This document shows, piece by piece, positions 62,582 through 64,000 of a stretch of DNA of 64,000 bases. The DNA lies in assembly GCA_013399895.1 (NCBI GenBank), contig VXBA01004393.1, forward strand, positions 2,684,736 to 2,748,735, read 5' to 3'. Below the pieces are notes generated by a model. It worked only from the letters and a program-made list of their open reading frames with translations. It did no database searches and was not told the origin of the DNA. The position numbers and the translations under genes are program-made. This DNA comes from Serilophus lunatus (taxonomy: Eukaryota > Chordata > Aves > Passeriformes > Eurylaimidae). Position 1 is the first letter of the stretch. Every line of letters begins with the position of its first letter.

Positions 62582-62661
62582 GTTTGTTGGTTTCTTTTGG
62601 GGTTTTTTAATTTGTGTTTTTGTATTTAATACAATTTCTTCTCTTTTTTTTTTTATTTTTT
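62582..62661 (+). repeat. G/T tract followed by T-rich run
   Basis: G/T-rich sequence with TTTTGGGGTTTTTT (about 62596-62609) continues into T-rich DNA ending in an ATTTTTTGG near 62656-62663, after a run of eleven T. It is low-complexity only. Confidence 0.75.
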
Positions 62662-63594
62662 GGCTCTAACCTTCTAGTGTGGGTTAAGGATATAAATATT
62701 AAAATGCAAACTCAAATACAAGTTATTTTCACAAGTGCTAATGTAAAAAAGGTCTATTTTTCCATTTTCTAGACTAATATTTACAATCTTTGACAGCCTT
62801 ATTGCTGAGCAGATTGCTGCATATTTCAGCATTATCTTTTAACAACTTGACAGATCCACCTATTTTCCTGTGATTATTTTATCCCAAGCTGGAAGCCTAA
62901 TAGTTCCTTTTTGATACTCTGAATCACAGGATTTGTAGCACAGCATAGAGTCCTGCGATTTATTGTCAGTATTTTGACGGTGCTTTACAGAGCATATTTG
63001 GATTTCCAGCAGTGTTGCTTTGTTTGGCCTGATCTGCTCAGAAATACAGCCAGCAGCCCCAGTAACCCTGGGATGATCTATATTCCACCAGCAGCCATCT
63101 GAAAGGCATGAACTGAGGATCAGAAGATCACTGACTACTGCAAAAGCAAGAAGTGCACGCTTTCTTAGAGGAGAAGGAAATCTTGGACAAGTTAATTCTG
63201 GATATTCAGTAAATGGCAGCAATTCCTACTGCCAATTATTTAAATATACAGCATAGGAGCATGGGATGCAGAGCCTAAAAACACACACAGACATTGCACA
63301 ATAGAAGAAGGAATATATGGTTCCATACAGGATGTTCTGTTGTAAATGTAAGAAAAGAACATAAAGCAAATTGCTTCAATAGGCACTATCCTTTCAATGA
63401 AGTGTATCATACATAATTTTGCCACTCAAACTTGGAAAATAAAATATTCTTCATATTGTTTCTTCAGTCACTTCAGCATTCTGTGTCTTCAGCTTATAAC
63501 TGGTAATTCTGCTAATTATTTCCAGCTAGGTTCCTAGGGTTATTACAGAAAGGATTTTGCACCCAGTGAAGCACACCAGAAGCTTTATTTATTT
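62662..63594. other. Noncoding block, no gene seen
   Basis: A 120-codon minus-strand frame (62860-63222) has no recognisable domain and is within chance length. Nothing else was identified. Confidence 0.65.
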
Positions 63595-63725
63595 TCATAG
63601 TGATTGCATATTCATAGTAGGCGAGACTGGAAGGGACCTCCCGGGTCATCAAATGCAATTCCCTGCTATGACAGGCAACCACATTATATAAACATTTCAT
63701 AAATGAGCAAGTTCCATCTTAGAAG
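63595..63725 (-). mobile_element. CR1 LINE 3'-end remnant, reversed
   Basis: TTCATAG words (63594-63617) look like the decayed reverse complement of the CR1 terminal ATTCTATG repeats. They are followed by GACTGGAAGGGACCT (63625-63639), GGTCATC (63644-63650), AATGCAATTCCCTGCT (63652-63667) and GACAGGCAACCA (about 63670-63681). These match in order the reversed CR1 3' end GGAAGGGACCT..GTCATC..TCCAACCCCCTGC. The copy is 5'-truncated and old. It has the same orientation as the 56.4 kb copy but lies 7 kb away, so it is a separate insertion. Confidence 0.85.
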
Positions 63726-63813
63726 TAATTTGGTTTCTTATAAAATACAGTGTCTATTCACAAAACTGCTTATGTACTAAACTAGTCTCATTAATTTTAA
63801 AATAACTTTTTAA
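63726..63813. other. Short A/T-rich spacer
   Basis: No feature was recognised between the CR1 remnant and the paired hairpins; the CR1 may extend a little into it. Confidence 0.6.
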
Positions 63814-63859
63814 AACCCTGGGAAACTCAGGGTTAGGTGCTCACATTAGAGCACCTAAC
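63814..63859. repeat. Two overlapping hairpins
   Basis: AACCCTG (63814-63820) pairs with CAGGGTT (63828-63834) around a seven-base loop. GTTAGGTGCTC (63832-63842) pairs perfectly with GAGCACCTAAC (63849-63859) around six bases, with a G-T wobble available outside. The two stems share 63832-63834, so in one strand they compete at the junction. The 11-bp stem is about a 1-in-4 chance event for the window by my estimate; the pair together is less likely. Confidence 0.7.
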
Positions 63860-64000
63860 TTGGGGCTTCTTGAGGGTAAGACATCCTGATCTGTTGGTGT
63901 TTTATCAGCCATACCAATTTACATCAATTGGGAGTGCATGAAAAGAAACACAAATCACCATGTCTAATGAATGCCTAATGGCATGCAAGTGAGCACTGTG
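63860..64000. other. Noncoding end of window
   Basis: No feature was recognised in the last 140 bases. Confidence 0.6.

Noticed and set aside
1..64000. Endogenous retrovirus, CRISPR array, rRNA or tRNA gene
   Set aside because: No paired long terminal repeats, no polymerase-like frames, no regular repeat-spacer array and no intact tRNA or rRNA sequence were seen.

Overview
This window reads as noncoding vertebrate nuclear DNA, most likely from a bird. It is A/T-rich by eye and short of CpG. No stretch looks like a protein-coding gene: the longest open frames are about 160 codons, which is near what chance gives in 64 kb read in six frames, and none has a domain or motif I recognise. The avian assignment rests on two decayed CR1 retroposon remnants, at 56396-56555 and 63595-63725. 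Both keep the characteristic CR1 3'-end signature in reverse orientation, and I saw no L1- or Alu-type elements. CR1 also occurs in other sauropsids, so crocodile or turtle is not strictly excluded. Several low-complexity G/T tracts fit a songbird-like genome, but that is only an impression. I cannot name the species or the locus. The window could be a gene desert or lie inside a very large intron.

Layout. From 1 to about 15.3 kb there is plain A/T-rich DNA with short microsatellites, possible old MIR (tRNA-derived SINE) remnants at 4155-4232 and 5113-5215, a bulged hairpin at 7727-7753 and a possible 29-nt exon at 10769-10797. At 15303-15420 lies a better MIR remnant. Read on the minus strand, it carries a 3' splice-site-like sequence that pairs with a consensus donor 72 nt away. 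From 15.4 to 28 kb there are hairpins at 19484-19525 and 25297-25317, an A17 plus (AT)7 patch near 22.85 kb and a possible MIR core at 27671-27755. From 28 to 37 kb there is an A/T-rich patch, a recent 51-53 bp tandem duplication, a G/T-only tract, the most striking hairpin of the window (13 perfect base pairs, 32039-32089), a GC-richer islet and two stretches rich in homeodomain, POU, forkhead and SOX-like motifs.

From 37 to 64 kb there is a third motif-rich stretch (46960-47400, with TAATTA touching AACAATG), GC-richer islets near 46 and 47.8 kb, a 48-nt pure pyrimidine tract at 49344-49391, a near full-length reversed MIR at 51541-51690, further G/T tracts, the two CR1 remnants and a pair of overlapping hairpins at 63814-63859.

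I found no rRNA, tRNA gene, CRISPR array, retroviral provirus or CpG island. If anything here is functional, it is most likely cis-regulatory sequence or rare noncoding exons. Those calls rest on motifs alone and need cross-species conservation and RNA evidence.
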